From Natronobacterium texcoconense (GTDB lineage Archaea; Halobacteriota; Halobacteria; Halobacteriales; Natrialbaceae), in the NCBI RefSeq assembly GCF_900104065.1, contig NZ_FNLC01000002.1, positions 726,995 through 790,994 of the forward strand: 64,000 nucleotides of DNA, in the 5' to 3' direction. This document shows, one piece after another, positions 53,963 to 62,718 of this stretch; within the stretch, counting starts at the first letter, position 1, and each line of letters begins with the position of its first letter. The notes beneath the pieces were generated by a model, which saw only the letters and a list, made by a program, of their open reading frames with translations, made no database searches and was not told the DNA's origin. The translations under genes were made by a program, and so were the position numbers.

Positions 53963-54928
53963 GTGACGAATAATCTCACCCGTCAGCGAGAGCGCGAGAG
54001 GTCGGAAACGGAAGAAGACGCGCACCAGTCGGGGGAACGGGTGTGTACGGAATGTGAGACAGATACACTGATCAAAAGTGACGGACGGGGAGAACTCGTC
54101 TGTGAGAACTGTGGGCTGATCGTCGAGGAACCAAACGTCGATCGTGGCCCGGAGTGGCGCGCGTTCAACCACTCCGAGCGACAGAGCAAGTCCCGCGTCG
54201 GTGCACCGATTACGCAGGCGATGCACGACAAGGGGCTCACCACCCAGATCGACTGGAAGAATGCGGACGCCGCCGGGAACTCGCTGTCCGCCGAAAAGCG
54301 AAGTCAGATGAGCCGGCTTCGCAAGTGGCAAGAGCGCATTCGAACGAAAGACGCCGGCGAGCGAAACCTCCAGCAGGCACTCAGCGAGATCGACCGCATG
54401 GCGAGCGCACTGGGGGTCCCACGCGCGGTTCGCGAGGTCGCAAGCGTCATTTATCGACGGGCGCTCGACGAGGACCTCATCCGCGGTCGGTCGATCGAGG
54501 GCGTCGCAACCGGCTGTCTCTATGCAGCCTGTCGCAAAGAGGGAATCCCACGGAGTCTGGAGGAGGTCGCCGAGGTGTCACGCGTCGAGCGCCAAGAGAT
54601 CGGCCGCACGTACCGGTACGTCGCCCAGAGCCTCGATCTGGGAATGCGGCCGGTCGACCCCCACGAGTTCGTCCCCCGGTTCTGTTCCGAACTCGAGGTG
54701 AGCGAAGAGGTTCACACCAAAGCAAACGAGATCATTACCGTGACCACTGAACAGGGACTGTTATCCGGCAAGTCACCGACGGGGTTCGCTGCTGCGGCGA
54801 TTTATGCGGCCTCGTTGCTCTGTCACGAGAAGAAGACCCAGCGTGAAGTCGCAGACGTCGCCCAGGTGACGGAGGTCACGATCCGAAACCGGTATCAGGA
54901 GCAGATCGAAGCGCTAGGGATTCAGTAG
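53963..54928 (+). CDS. tfb: Transcription initiation factor IIB paralogue
   Basis: 321 aa from GTG. Zinc ribbon CTEC...LVCENCGLIV (about residues 26-48), B-reader/linker RGPEWRAFNHSERQSKSRVG, then two cyclin-like repeats with the TFB signatures (RSIEGVATGCLYAACRKEGI; SGKSPTGFAAAAIYAASLLC) and the terminal TEVTIRNRYQEQIEAL. Haloarchaea encode several TFBs that pair with different TBPs to steer gene sets. This one stands beside the defence-like genes but reads away from them. Start choice between GTG 53942 and 53963 rests on promoter spacing. Confidence 0.94.
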   Translation: MTNNLTRQRERERSETEEDAHQSGERVCTECETDTLIKSDGRGELVCENCGLIVEEPNVDRGPEWRAFNHSERQSKSRVGAPITQAMHDKGLTTQIDWKNADAAGNSLSAEKRSQMSRLRKWQERIRTKDAGERNLQQALSEIDRMASALGVPRAVREVASVIYRRALDEDLIRGRSIEGVATGCLYAACRKEGIPRSLEEVAEVSRVERQEIGRTYRYVAQSLDLGMRPVDPHEFVPRFCSELEVSEEVHTKANEIITVTTEQGLLSGKSPTGFAAAAIYAASLLCHEKKTQREVADVAQVTEVTIRNRYQEQIEALGIQ

Positions 54929-55059
54929 CTGGCCCCACACTAACGAAAGTCGTCCGAGTTCGGAGACGGTCCGAGAGGTTATCCACGTTCAGTTCGTCTA
55001 GTACTCGTCGAGCGAAGCGACAGCATCGACTACCGAACACCGCTTCACCACGAGTATCC

Positions 55060-55302
55060 ATGACAAACGACAACCCCGCGGAGAACGCAGCGGACGACCA
55101 GCTCGGAACTCTCGATTCGATCCTCGAGACCCACCAGTATCCGACGACGACTGACGACCTGATCGCCGAACACGGAGAGTTCGAGGTTCAGTCCCAGGAC
55201 GGAGAGACGACTCTTCGGGAGCTACTCGAGCCGATCGACGACGAAACGTACGACTCCGCCGACGAGGTCCAAAACCGGATACTGAGGCTGTTGCATCGAT
55301 AG
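55060..55302 (+). CDS. Small haloarchaeal protein, DUF5789/DUF2795-like
   Basis: 80 aa. MTNDNPAENAADDQLGTLDS, then YPTTTDDLIAEHGEFEVQSQ ... RELLEPIDDETYDSADEVQN. The YP-T-TDDLIAEHG and the ending DETYDSADEV are typical of the DUF2795/DUF5789 group (small helical proteins of unknown function). Good codon use; 131 nt after the TFB gene on the same strand. Confidence 0.8.
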   Translation: MTNDNPAENAADDQLGTLDSILETHQYPTTTDDLIAEHGEFEVQSQDGETTLRELLEPIDDETYDSADEVQNRILRLLHR

Positions 55303-55329
55303 CGACGGGTTCGAACTACGTGAGTTCCA

Positions 55330-56298
55330 CTACCAACCGAAGATGCTCCGGTTCCGTGAGAGCATCGAGCGATCCAGGTACAGGTTCTCGAGTCCGACGT
55401 CTCGCGCGTGCTGGACGACCGCCTCGTACTCGTCTTCGGTGATCGGCCGGCTGATCTCGTCGTAGAACTCTTCCTCGCGGGCCTTGTAGTAGGGTCGGTA
55501 CTGGGCCATGATATCGACGAACGTCGCCTCGGAGATCTCTTCGGCGACGAACTCGAGTACCCGTTTCGCGCTCTCGACGTGGTTGGGCATGACCAGATGA
55601 CGGACGAGCAGACCCTCGGTCGCGAGTCCAGTATCGTCGATCTCGAGGTCGCCGACTTGCCGGTGCATCTCGCGCAACGAATCGGTGACGTTCGACCAGT
55701 AGCCGGGTGCTTTCGAGTACTTGGCCGCCGCAGCGTCGTCGCCCCACTTCACGTCGGGCATGTAGATATCGACGATCCCCTCGAGTCGCTCTACGATCTC
55801 GGCGCGCTCGTAGCCGCCGCAGTTCCAGACGATCGGCAGGTCGAGCCCCCTATCTCTGGCAATCTTGACGGCCTCGACCAGATGTGGCGAGTGATGCGTC
55901 GGCGAGACGAAGTTGATGTTGTGACAGCCGTTCGCCTCGAGTTCCAGCATCATCTCGGCGATTTCGCCGGCCGTCGCGGGGTCGCCCTCGGCTTCGTGGC
56001 TGGTCTCGAAATTCTGGCAGAAGACACACTTCATGTTGCAGTTGGCGAGGAAGATAGTCCCGCTGCCGTTGTGCCCCTTCAGGGGCTCTTCCTCGCCGAA
56101 GTGTGGGAAGTACGCCGAGACGTAGGCGGTGTCGTCGACCTGGCAGGTGCCGACGTTTCCCGCCGTCCGATCGACGCGACAGTCGTAAGCACAGAGGTCA
56201 CAGTCGGCGTATCGACTTCGAAGGTCGTCGATTCGCCGCTCGAACTCCTCGTTCTCGAGGTCGTGGTAGTTTGGCGTCGTCGAGTGGCCGGTGCTCAT
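55330..56298 (-). CDS. Radical-SAM protein, PflX/PflA-related
   Basis: 322 aa. The radical-SAM cluster is Cys87-NMK-Cys91-VF-Cys94, followed by QNFETSHEAEG. An N-terminal cysteine-rich segment (CDLCAYDC...VGTC, residues 33-52) precedes it, as in the COG1313/PflX subgroup. It may install a glycyl radical or act in AmmeMemoRadiSam-type pathways; the substrate is unknown. No glycyl-radical enzyme lies nearby. Stands alone on this strand. Confidence 0.88.
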   Translation of the reverse strand: MSTGHSTTPNYHDLENEEFERRIDDLRSRYADCDLCAYDCRVDRTAGNVGTCQVDDTAYVSAYFPHFGEEEPLKGHNGSGTIFLANCNMKCVFCQNFETSHEAEGDPATAGEIAEMMLELEANGCHNINFVSPTHHSPHLVEAVKIARDRGLDLPIVWNCGGYERAEIVERLEGIVDIYMPDVKWGDDAAAAKYSKAPGYWSNVTDSLREMHRQVGDLEIDDTGLATEGLLVRHLVMPNHVESAKRVLEFVAEEISEATFVDIMAQYRPYYKAREEEFYDEISRPITEDEYEAVVQHARDVGLENLYLDRSMLSRNRSIFGW

Positions 56299-56412
56299 GT
56301 CAGGACCTATCGCGATCGGTGGCTAAACGCGTGTTGCAAGGTACCATTCACCACGATAGTTGTGGCCGCAAACGAATCCACAGTCGAAGGAGAGCGTTGA
56401 ACGGAGACGAAC

Positions 56413-58125
56413 TCACGCGTCTCGAGCGAGTCGCCGCGTGAGGAGATAGCCGAACCCGCCGAGCGCGGCGATTCCGCTCGCGAGACCGAACCCAGGCTTC
56501 TCGTCGGCAGGGGTAGACCCGACGCGGATCTGGACGACGTCCTCGTAGGTCTCTCCCGCGTCGTCGGTCGCGGTCAATCGGACGTTGTGGGCACCGCGGT
56601 CCTCGAACGTGTGGGTGACGAGGTCGCCGGTCGCCGTCTCGTCGCCGAACTCCCACTCGTACTCGACGAGGTCGCGGTCCCAGACGGCAGACCGGGTCGC
56701 GTCGAAGGCGACCTGTTCACCGACACTCGGCTCCCGTGGCTCGTGATCGATGTAGGCACGGAGGTTCGGAACGTTGCCGCCCAGATCCGCCCGGATCTCG
56801 TCGACGTCGTCCCCGGCGAGGCTCCGTTCGTGGAACTCGACGAGGTCTGCCCGCGCCGGTCGAGGCGTGTGGCCCACGTCTTCGTAACTCCGGAATACGG
56901 CGTCGACGCCGACTTCGTCGTAGACGGCCTTGCAGAACGGGAACCGTTCGCGCTGGATGTCGTGACCGTAGACTGCGAGCGCCGTCTCCCGTAGTTCGTC
57001 GTCGGTCCAGGCGTCGTCGAACGGGATCGTGTCGTTGTTGTCGAGTTCACCCATATACCGGAACTGATCGACCTCACGAAACGCCTCGAGGTCGAACGGC
57101 TCGCCGGTCACCTCCTCGAGGTTGGCGACGCCGATATGGTACGCCAGTCGGCGTCCTTTTGCCTCCTCGAGCGGGAGAATCGCCATCCCGTTGAGTCCAC
57201 CGGCTGTGACCGACCGGACCACCTCGGGATGGAGCGCGGCGAATCGATCGACGAAATTCCCTGCCGCGGAGAAGCCGTTCAGCATGATCCCGTCGTCGAC
57301 GGCGTAGCCACGCTCCTCGAGTCGATTCCGTGCGTCGTCGACCATCGCGAGCAATTGTAGGTCGACCCGCTCGAGGTTGCCGTCGTCGATCGCCATCGTC
57401 GTATCGTCCAGCTGGTGGACGTAGTGGTCGCCGCTGACGGGGTTTCGCTGTGGCCGGGGGAACACCGGCACGAGAAACGGACTCGAGAGTGCGTCCGCGA
57501 TCTCCCGGCCGATACCGTCCTCGACCGTCCGGTCGGCAGCCTCGAGGTGTCGATCGAACTCGTCGGTGGCCGTTCCCGTGTTGGTCGGCTCGACGAGCAT
57601 CGGTGTCGCTTCCGCATCGGCGAGTCGGGCCGGCGCGTAGAGGTAGTAGGGATAGTCGAACCCAGCGTCCGGATCGGCCTCGACGAGTCGTGTCTCGAGG
57701 CCCGCGACCACCTCGAGACTCCCGTCGAACGCGACGGTGGCGGTGTCGCGAGCGAGGCCGTTCCCCGAACTCCGCTGGTAGGCGTCGACGGCGAGTTCGA
57801 GTTCCGTCTCCGCCCCGATCGGTTCGGTGAGCGGAATCTCGAGGCCTTCGACGAGCGTCTCCGCCTCGACCTCCGTGCGGCCGAGTTCGCCTCGCGATTC
57901 GTGGCGAACGGTGACGACGACGTCGACGTCCGTGACGACCATCGCGACGGTAACCGCGTCGCCCGCGGACTGCTGGTCCCCGAACGTTACCGAGACAGGT
58001 TCGTCGCGGTCGCCGGCAGCAACCCCTGTGCCTGCGATCCCGACTGTCGCGCCGATACCTGTCCCGATCGCTCGGATCAGCCCGCGCCGGCCGGGTCCGT
58101 CACCCCCACTCGAGTCGGCTACCAT
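56413..58125 (-). CDS. Secreted, anchored alpha/beta-hydrolase-like protein with PKD domain
   Basis: 570 aa. A twin-arginine signal (Arg13-Arg14, GRRGLIRAIGTG) with a hydrophobic stretch leads to a beta domain (40-135), the hydrolase core (about 140-450) with Ser286 in LNGFSAAGNF and His419 in DVGHTP, a PKD domain (465-535, YEWEFGDE), and a C-terminal PGF-CTERM tail (PGFG at 544-547, hydrophobic helix, LLTRRLARD). Thus it is exported by Tat and anchored to a lipid by an archaeosortase. It is a paralogue of the cytosolic protein at 12105-13148. Substrate unknown; a surface polyester/ester hydrolase would fit. Confidence 0.82.
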   Translation of the reverse strand: MVADSSGGDGPGRRGLIRAIGTGIGATVGIAGTGVAAGDRDEPVSVTFGDQQSAGDAVTVAMVVTDVDVVVTVRHESRGELGRTEVEAETLVEGLEIPLTEPIGAETELELAVDAYQRSSGNGLARDTATVAFDGSLEVVAGLETRLVEADPDAGFDYPYYLYAPARLADAEATPMLVEPTNTGTATDEFDRHLEAADRTVEDGIGREIADALSSPFLVPVFPRPQRNPVSGDHYVHQLDDTTMAIDDGNLERVDLQLLAMVDDARNRLEERGYAVDDGIMLNGFSAAGNFVDRFAALHPEVVRSVTAGGLNGMAILPLEEAKGRRLAYHIGVANLEEVTGEPFDLEAFREVDQFRYMGELDNNDTIPFDDAWTDDELRETALAVYGHDIQRERFPFCKAVYDEVGVDAVFRSYEDVGHTPRPARADLVEFHERSLAGDDVDEIRADLGGNVPNLRAYIDHEPREPSVGEQVAFDATRSAVWDRDLVEYEWEFGDETATGDLVTHTFEDRGAHNVRLTATDDAGETYEDVVQIRVGSTPADEKPGFGLASGIAALGGFGYLLTRRLARDA

Positions 58126-58157
58126 TCCCCATCACCGGAAGGGCCGTCGCTACGTCG

Positions 58158-58165
58158 CATATACT
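58158..58165 (-). promoter_or_regulatory. TATA box of the secreted hydrolase gene
   Basis: GTATATGC on the minus strand, about 35 nt upstream of the ATG at 58125. Immediately upstream lies the inverted repeat 58174-58206. Confidence 0.5.
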
Positions 58166-58173
58166 GCTACGTG

Positions 58174-58206
58174 GTCGGCCAGCCACACATTATCATTGTG
58201 GCCGAC
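58174..58206. promoter_or_regulatory. Inverted repeat, likely regulator site
   Basis: GTCGGCCA (58174-58181) and TGGCCGAC (58199-58206) form a perfect 8-bp inverted repeat with a 17-nt centre rich in A/T (CACATTATCATTGTG is itself nearly symmetric). It sits just upstream of the TATA box of the secreted hydrolase gene, an activator or repressor position. Confidence 0.5.
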
Positions 58207-58356
58207 ATTGTACCGAAACGACAGTAACGAAGCGACGCCGTCAGCGAAACGAGCGGAAACCCGTCGCCGGCATCTCGAGTCGCGCCTCAGTAATCGTCAG
58301 TCGAACGTGATATTTCGATTCGAAACTACTTTCTCGGTCCTCTCAAAACGAGGGCC

Positions 58357-59718
58357 GTGGACGAGAATCGCCGTCAGTTCTGGGCCCTCTATCTCACGCG
58401 ATTCGCGGAAGGGTTCGGGTTCGTCGCGTTGATCACGCTGTTACCGTACTACATCAACGAACTCGATCCGTCGGGGACGACAGTCCTCGGAGTCACGATC
58501 AGCGCCGGGTTGATCGTCGGGCTCTACACGTCAGGGTTCACGTTCGTTCAGACGCTCGCTATCGTCCCGCTGTCCTGGGCCGGCGATCGGTTCGACAAGC
58601 GAACCGTGTTGCTCGTCGTGCTCGGATTCGGCATGGTCGTCTACGCGCTATTCCCGCTGGTCGACTCGAGCGCCTCGTTCATCGCAGTCCGCGCGCTCCA
58701 GGGGATCGTCGTCACCGGTGCCGGCCTGATGACGCTCTCACTGGTCGGCCAGATTGCGACGGGCGGGACGCGAGCGAACTACATCGGAAAAGCAAATGCC
58801 GCGAGTTTCGCCGCGTCGATCGTTGGCAGCCTCAGCGCAGGCGTCGTCTACGAGGCATTCGGGTTCGGACCGGTCTTCGCGATCGTCGTCGCCATCATGT
58901 TCGTCGCCTGGCTCGGTACCTTCCGGTACCTCGAGCGCGACGTCACCCGCGTCGCGGGCTTTCCGTTCACTGACCTCGCCCTGAACCGCCGAATTCTCAC
59001 GGTCTCGAGTTTCCGGTTCCAGTACGCGTTCTCCGTTACGCTGGTCCGTACCTGGATCCCGATCTTCGCCGGTGTCGCCGCGGCCGAAGGCGGGCTCGCG
59101 TACGGCGGACTCGCGGTCGCGCTCACCGTCGTCGCCGAGAAGTTCACCAACATGTGCTGTCAGCCGTTCACCGGCACGCTCTCGGACCGGTATGGCCGCG
59201 CCCTGTTCGTCTTCGCCGGCGGTGCAGCCTACGGGCTGGTCGCGCTCGCCGTCCCGTTCGCGCCGGCGATCGGTGCGGCCCTCGGCGCACCCTCCGAAAT
59301 CGTCGTCGGCATCCCCGCGATGCTCGCCGGACTCGCCGTTCCGCTCGGTGCGTGGTTCCCCCTCGAAACGATTCCCTCTCAGGTGACGCTGTTCGGCGAC
59401 GTCTCCCCGGCCTTCCTCCCGCTGGTCGCGCTCTCCGGGCTGCTCGGCGTCGCCGATAGCTTCCGGGAGCCGGCGAGCATGGCACTGTTCGCCGACGAGG
59501 GGACCGACGACGGCGGCGTCGCCTCGAGTTTCGGCATCCGGGAACTCGTCTGGCGGCCGGGCAGCGTTATCGCGCCGCTGCTCGGTGGCTGGCTCATGTA
59601 CGAGGTGAGCATGGCGTCGGTGTTCTACGTCGGCGGTGCGTTCGCGCTGACCGGCGTCGGAACGTTCTTCGCGATTCTCGCGTGGCGACACGGGGCGAGC
59701 GCGCTCACGGAGTGGTAA
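58357..59718 (+). CDS. MFS transporter
   Basis: 453 aa, GTG start. Twelve predicted membrane helices; the loop between helices 2 and 3 reads SWAGDRFDKRTVLLVVLG, the major-facilitator signature (D-R-x-D-K-R). The second half repeats it as TGTLSDRYGRALFVFAG. Substrate unknown; sequence resembles sugar/drug exporters only generally. Leadered or leaderless start is unclear; no strong SD is seen. Confidence 0.88.
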   Translation: MDENRRQFWALYLTRFAEGFGFVALITLLPYYINELDPSGTTVLGVTISAGLIVGLYTSGFTFVQTLAIVPLSWAGDRFDKRTVLLVVLGFGMVVYALFPLVDSSASFIAVRALQGIVVTGAGLMTLSLVGQIATGGTRANYIGKANAASFAASIVGSLSAGVVYEAFGFGPVFAIVVAIMFVAWLGTFRYLERDVTRVAGFPFTDLALNRRILTVSSFRFQYAFSVTLVRTWIPIFAGVAAAEGGLAYGGLAVALTVVAEKFTNMCCQPFTGTLSDRYGRALFVFAGGAAYGLVALAVPFAPAIGAALGAPSEIVVGIPAMLAGLAVPLGAWFPLETIPSQVTLFGDVSPAFLPLVALSGLLGVADSFREPASMALFADEGTDDGGVASSFGIRELVWRPGSVIAPLLGGWLMYEVSMASVFYVGGAFALTGVGTFFAILAWRHGASALTEW

Positions 59719-59735
59719 CGACTACGTGCCTCGAG

Positions 59736-60143
59736 TCACGCCTCGTCTTCCGTCTGCTCGAGCCACGCCTCGAGTACGGCCGTCTGGACCGTCCGCAGGT
59801 CCGTCTCTTGGATCGTCGCTGCCGCTTCGAACCGCTCCCGGGCGGCGGTTACCGTTCCCGATTCTGCTGCGACGTGTGTGAGCACGAACGCGTCGTGGTC
59901 GACGGCATCGGCGGCCGCGAAGTCGGCGTCATCGTACAGCGTCGCGAACTCGACGACGACCGTCGAGACGATCTCGTGGGTCACTTCGGCACCGGGATCG
60001 CCTGTCGAAATCGTCGAGTCCGACGGGTCGAAGTACGACTCGAGGTCGAGGACGCCCGCTTCCTCGTGAAGGTACTCGGCGAGACGCTCGTGAACCGGCC
60101 GCGAGAGATAGAGGCCGTACACCGTGAACCGATCGGCTGTCAT
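59736..60143 (-). CDS. Conserved-looking haloarchaeal protein, unknown function
   Basis: 135 aa, soluble, acidic. MTADRFTVYGLYLSRPVHER, then EVTHEIVSTVVVEFATLYDD and ATIQETDLRTVQTAVLEAWL. The regular helix/strand pattern and clean haloarchaeal codon use show a real gene, but I do not recognise the family. It lies tail-to-tail with the MFS gene (17 nt apart). Confidence 0.7.
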   Translation of the reverse strand: MTADRFTVYGLYLSRPVHERLAEYLHEEAGVLDLESYFDPSDSTISTGDPGAEVTHEIVSTVVVEFATLYDDADFAAADAVDHDAFVLTHVAAESGTVTAARERFEAAATIQETDLRTVQTAVLEAWLEQTEDEA

Positions 60144-60264
60144 ACCTCGTCGTTCGACCGGAGGCCCCTCAAACGTACGGCCCGCTGCGCCGGAGACCAG
60201 ACAATTCTCACCGGATCAGTCAGCGGTACTAGGCTTTTGTACGTGGTTCGAGAACACGACCCAT

Positions 60265-61326
60265 ATGCGAGCTGCCGTACTCGAGGACCACGGCGAACCG
60301 CTGTCGATCCAGGACGTCGAGTATCCGGAGCCGGAGCCGGACCAGGTCGTCGTCGAGACCGAGGCCTGTGGCGTCTGTCGCAGCGACTGGCACGCCTGGC
60401 AGGGCGACTGGAGCTGGATCGGCGCTGCAGTACAGGAGGGGCAGATCCTCGGCCACGAACCCGCGGGCGTCGTCGCCGAAGTCGGCGAGGACGTCGAGAC
60501 GCTCCGGGAGGGCGACCGGGTGGCCGTCCCCTTCCACCTCGGCGACGGCACCTGCCCGCACTGTCGCGAGGGGCGAGCCAACAACTGCGAGACAGTCGTT
60601 CCGCTCGGACTCACGGGGATCGCGCCCGGCGCGTTCGCGGAGGCGTTCCCGGTCCGACAGGCGGATTTCAACTGCGTGAAACTCCCCGATAGCGTCGACT
60701 TCGTCGAGATGGCCGGCCTCGGCTGTCGCTTTATGACCGCCTATCACGCGCTGGCCGACCGCGCCGACCTCCGGCCTGGCGACTACGTCGCCGTCCACGG
60801 CTGTGGCGGCGTCGGCCTCTCGGCGATCCACGTCGCCGACGCGGTCGGTGCCCACCCGATCGCGGTCGACGTCCGGGACGACAAACTCGAGCGGGCCCGA
60901 GAACTCGGTGCCGTCGAGACAGTCAATGTAACCGACGTCGAGAACCCCGCAAACGAGGTCAAGGCACTGGCGGGCGGCGGCACCGACGTCTCGATCGACG
61001 CCCTGGGGATCGAAGAGACCTGCCGGAACTCGATCCGGAGTCTCGGAACTCGCGGGAAACACGTCCAGATCGGCCTCACGACCGGCGAGGAAGCAGGCGA
61101 GATCGAACTCCCCGTCGACGCGATGACGATGCAGGAGATCGACTTCCGTGGCTCCTTCGGCATGCCGCTAACCCGGTACGAGGAACTGTTTACCCTGATC
61201 GAACAGAGGACGCTCGAGCCCAGCAAGATCGTCGGCGAAGAACTGTCGCTCGAGGACGTTCCGGAGACGCTCGCCTCGATGGACGACTACGAGACGGTCG
61301 GGATTCCAGTGATTACGGAGTTCTGA
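60265..61326 (+). CDS. Zinc-dependent alcohol dehydrogenase (MDR family)
   Basis: 353 aa. Catalytic zinc: Cys38 in GVCRSDWH and His64-Glu65 in LGHEPAGVV. The structural zinc lobe GDGTCPHCREGRANNC keeps three cysteines (97, 100, 108) while the first is Asp94, which can also bind zinc. Rossmann motif GCGGVGLSA (about 175) for NAD(P). The start ATG gives MRAAVLEDHGEPLSIQDVEY. Substrate unknown. A GC-rich hairpin (61332-61353) follows the stop. Confidence 0.9.
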   Translation: MRAAVLEDHGEPLSIQDVEYPEPEPDQVVVETEACGVCRSDWHAWQGDWSWIGAAVQEGQILGHEPAGVVAEVGEDVETLREGDRVAVPFHLGDGTCPHCREGRANNCETVVPLGLTGIAPGAFAEAFPVRQADFNCVKLPDSVDFVEMAGLGCRFMTAYHALADRADLRPGDYVAVHGCGGVGLSAIHVADAVGAHPIAVDVRDDKLERARELGAVETVNVTDVENPANEVKALAGGGTDVSIDALGIEETCRNSIRSLGTRGKHVQIGLTTGEEAGEIELPVDAMTMQEIDFRGSFGMPLTRYEELFTLIEQRTLEPSKIVGEELSLEDVPETLASMDDYETVGIPVITEF

Positions 61327-61331
61327 AACCC

Positions 61332-61353
61332 GGGCGGGGGCGGGAGCCCGCCC
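61332..61353 (+). terminator. GC-rich hairpin after the alcohol dehydrogenase
   Basis: GGGCGGG (61332-61338) pairs with CCCGCCC (61347-61353), 8-nt loop, starting 6 nt after the stop codon. No T-run. Likely a 3'-end structure of the mRNA. Confidence 0.45.
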
Positions 61354-62099
61354 TGGCATGAGAGACATGAGCGTACTCGAAGCGGGGGCGAGTCCACTTC
61401 CGAGCTCCGGGCACGAACGCACGCAACGGCTGGTCAGCGCGTCGTGATCGGGCCGAGCGCGTACCCGACGGGGCGTTCCATCCCCGCACGTGAATCAATG
61501 CAAGCACCCTCCTTTGTTATGGATCGAGTTGTCCGGTCGTAGCCTCCGTACACCCTCGACAGGATCGGTATAATCCAGATATAATCCGATGCTAGACTCG
61601 CTGTAGCGGGAGCGACCGTAGCCGCAGCGACCCCCGGAAAGCCGGACCCCCTCCATCGAAACCGTCCGTTCGACAGTCGACCGAGATCGACTCCCGGAGC
61701 AACCGCTCGGAGACACGCAGACGGCGCTCGAGACTGGCGGCTGGAACGACGGAGAGACCCCTGCCAGTAACGCCAGCAACTCGTCGCCGGCCGACCGCAA
61801 GCCACTTTCACTCGAGCGGTCGCTTCCCCCTCCGAAAGCCGACGATACCCCGCACTCGAGGCGGAGTGAAACCGGTTTGGTGGTCCGTTACCGCGTCGAC
61901 TTGCATCGAGAGACCGCCACGCAGTCCGGCGGTAATGAGTGATTATTCCGGCTCGAGGACGCATCCGCAGCACCGATATCGTGTGACAGGAGGACACACC
62001 GGTTATCCACCGACGGAACCCAGTAATACGGACGTTGTACGGCCTCACCTTTCGGTTACAAGCCGGATAACTACAACCGGTGGAGCCGACCGACCGGGT
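61354..62099. other. Gene-poor stretch, no convincing gene
   Basis: About 745 nt without a believable coding frame: open frames exist on both strands but their products are basic, serine/arginine-rich and lack haloarchaeal amino-acid balance. Local GC is lower and includes AT runs (about 61565-61600, 62020-62080). No tRNA or known repeat is seen. It may be an eroded mobile element or a large regulatory region between the ADH and the zinc-ribbon gene. Confidence 0.55.
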
Positions 62100-62315
62100 A
62101 TGATAACCTGCTCTAACTGCGAGACGCCCCAGTTCTTGCAGATCACCCAGAGCCGCGTCTACTTCGAGGACGGCGAGATGATCAACGAAATTTCGGAGTC
62201 CTACGAGTGCACCCTCTGTGGCTCGACCGGTCAGTACGTCTACGACGAGGACCACGACGAGGAGACGATCACCGGCGACGTCGAGTTGACGAAAGAACGC
62301 CCGAAGTTCGCCTGA
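62100..62315 (+). CDS. Small zinc-ribbon protein, 71 aa
   Basis: MITCSNCETPQFLQITQSRV ... YECTLCGSTGQYVYDEDHDE: a zinc ribbon with CSNC and CTLC, then an acidic tail ending ELTKERPKFA. Similar small zinc fingers are common in haloarchaea, of unknown role. The frame is open about 78 codons further upstream, but that part has non-haloarchaeal composition and is rejected. Confidence 0.8.
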   Translation: MITCSNCETPQFLQITQSRVYFEDGEMINEISESYECTLCGSTGQYVYDEDHDEETITGDVELTKERPKFA

Positions 62316-62424
62316 CAGCTAGCCCCTGGAACGGGGCGATAGGACACTCGAAGCCGTACCGAACAGGGTTTCTGGAACTGGCCATCAGTATCCGATCGGT
62401 CGTCTAATTGCCTGCTCGAGAAGT

Positions 62425-62718
62425 CTACTCCTCCGTTTCCTGTTCGTCCCGTCCGTTCGCGTTCGGGATCGTGACCCGTTCGCTCGAATCCACGTCCGAA
62501 GAAGCGGCGAGTGCTGCCTGCCGGCGACGGGCGTCCCACCGCTGGAACATGCCGTACTCGGTCATCGTCTCCATGCCAGCGATCGCAGCGGTGAGTTTGA
62601 TCCCGACGAGCGGGACGTCGGCGACCGAGACGATCACGTCCGCCCGGAGGATGGCACCGTCTCTGAGCAGGACGTCGATCACGTCGACGAACGCTTCGTC
62701 GTCCTTTCGCGGTCTCAT
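62425..62718 (-). CDS. gvpM: Gas vesicle protein GvpM
   Basis: 97 aa. The gas-vesicle GvpA/J/M core is visible: FVDVIDVLLRDGAILRADVI, then VSVADVPLVGIKLTAAIAGM ETM. GvpM is a minor, hydrophobic structural protein needed early in vesicle assembly. A polar C-terminal tail of about 35 residues (NANGRDEQETEE) follows. ATGA-coupled to gvpL. It is the last gene of the cluster seen here; the following DNA (to 62316) has none. Confidence 0.92.
   Translation of the reverse strand: MRPRKDDEAFVDVIDVLLRDGAILRADVIVSVADVPLVGIKLTAAIAGMETMTEYGMFQRWDARRRQAALAASSDVDSSERVTIPNANGRDEQETEE

Noticed and set aside
61434-62255. 273-codon minus-strand frame in the gene-poor region
   Set aside because: Product is basic and rich in S/R/G, unlike the acidic proteome, with no recognisable motif; it also overlaps the zinc-ribbon gene.
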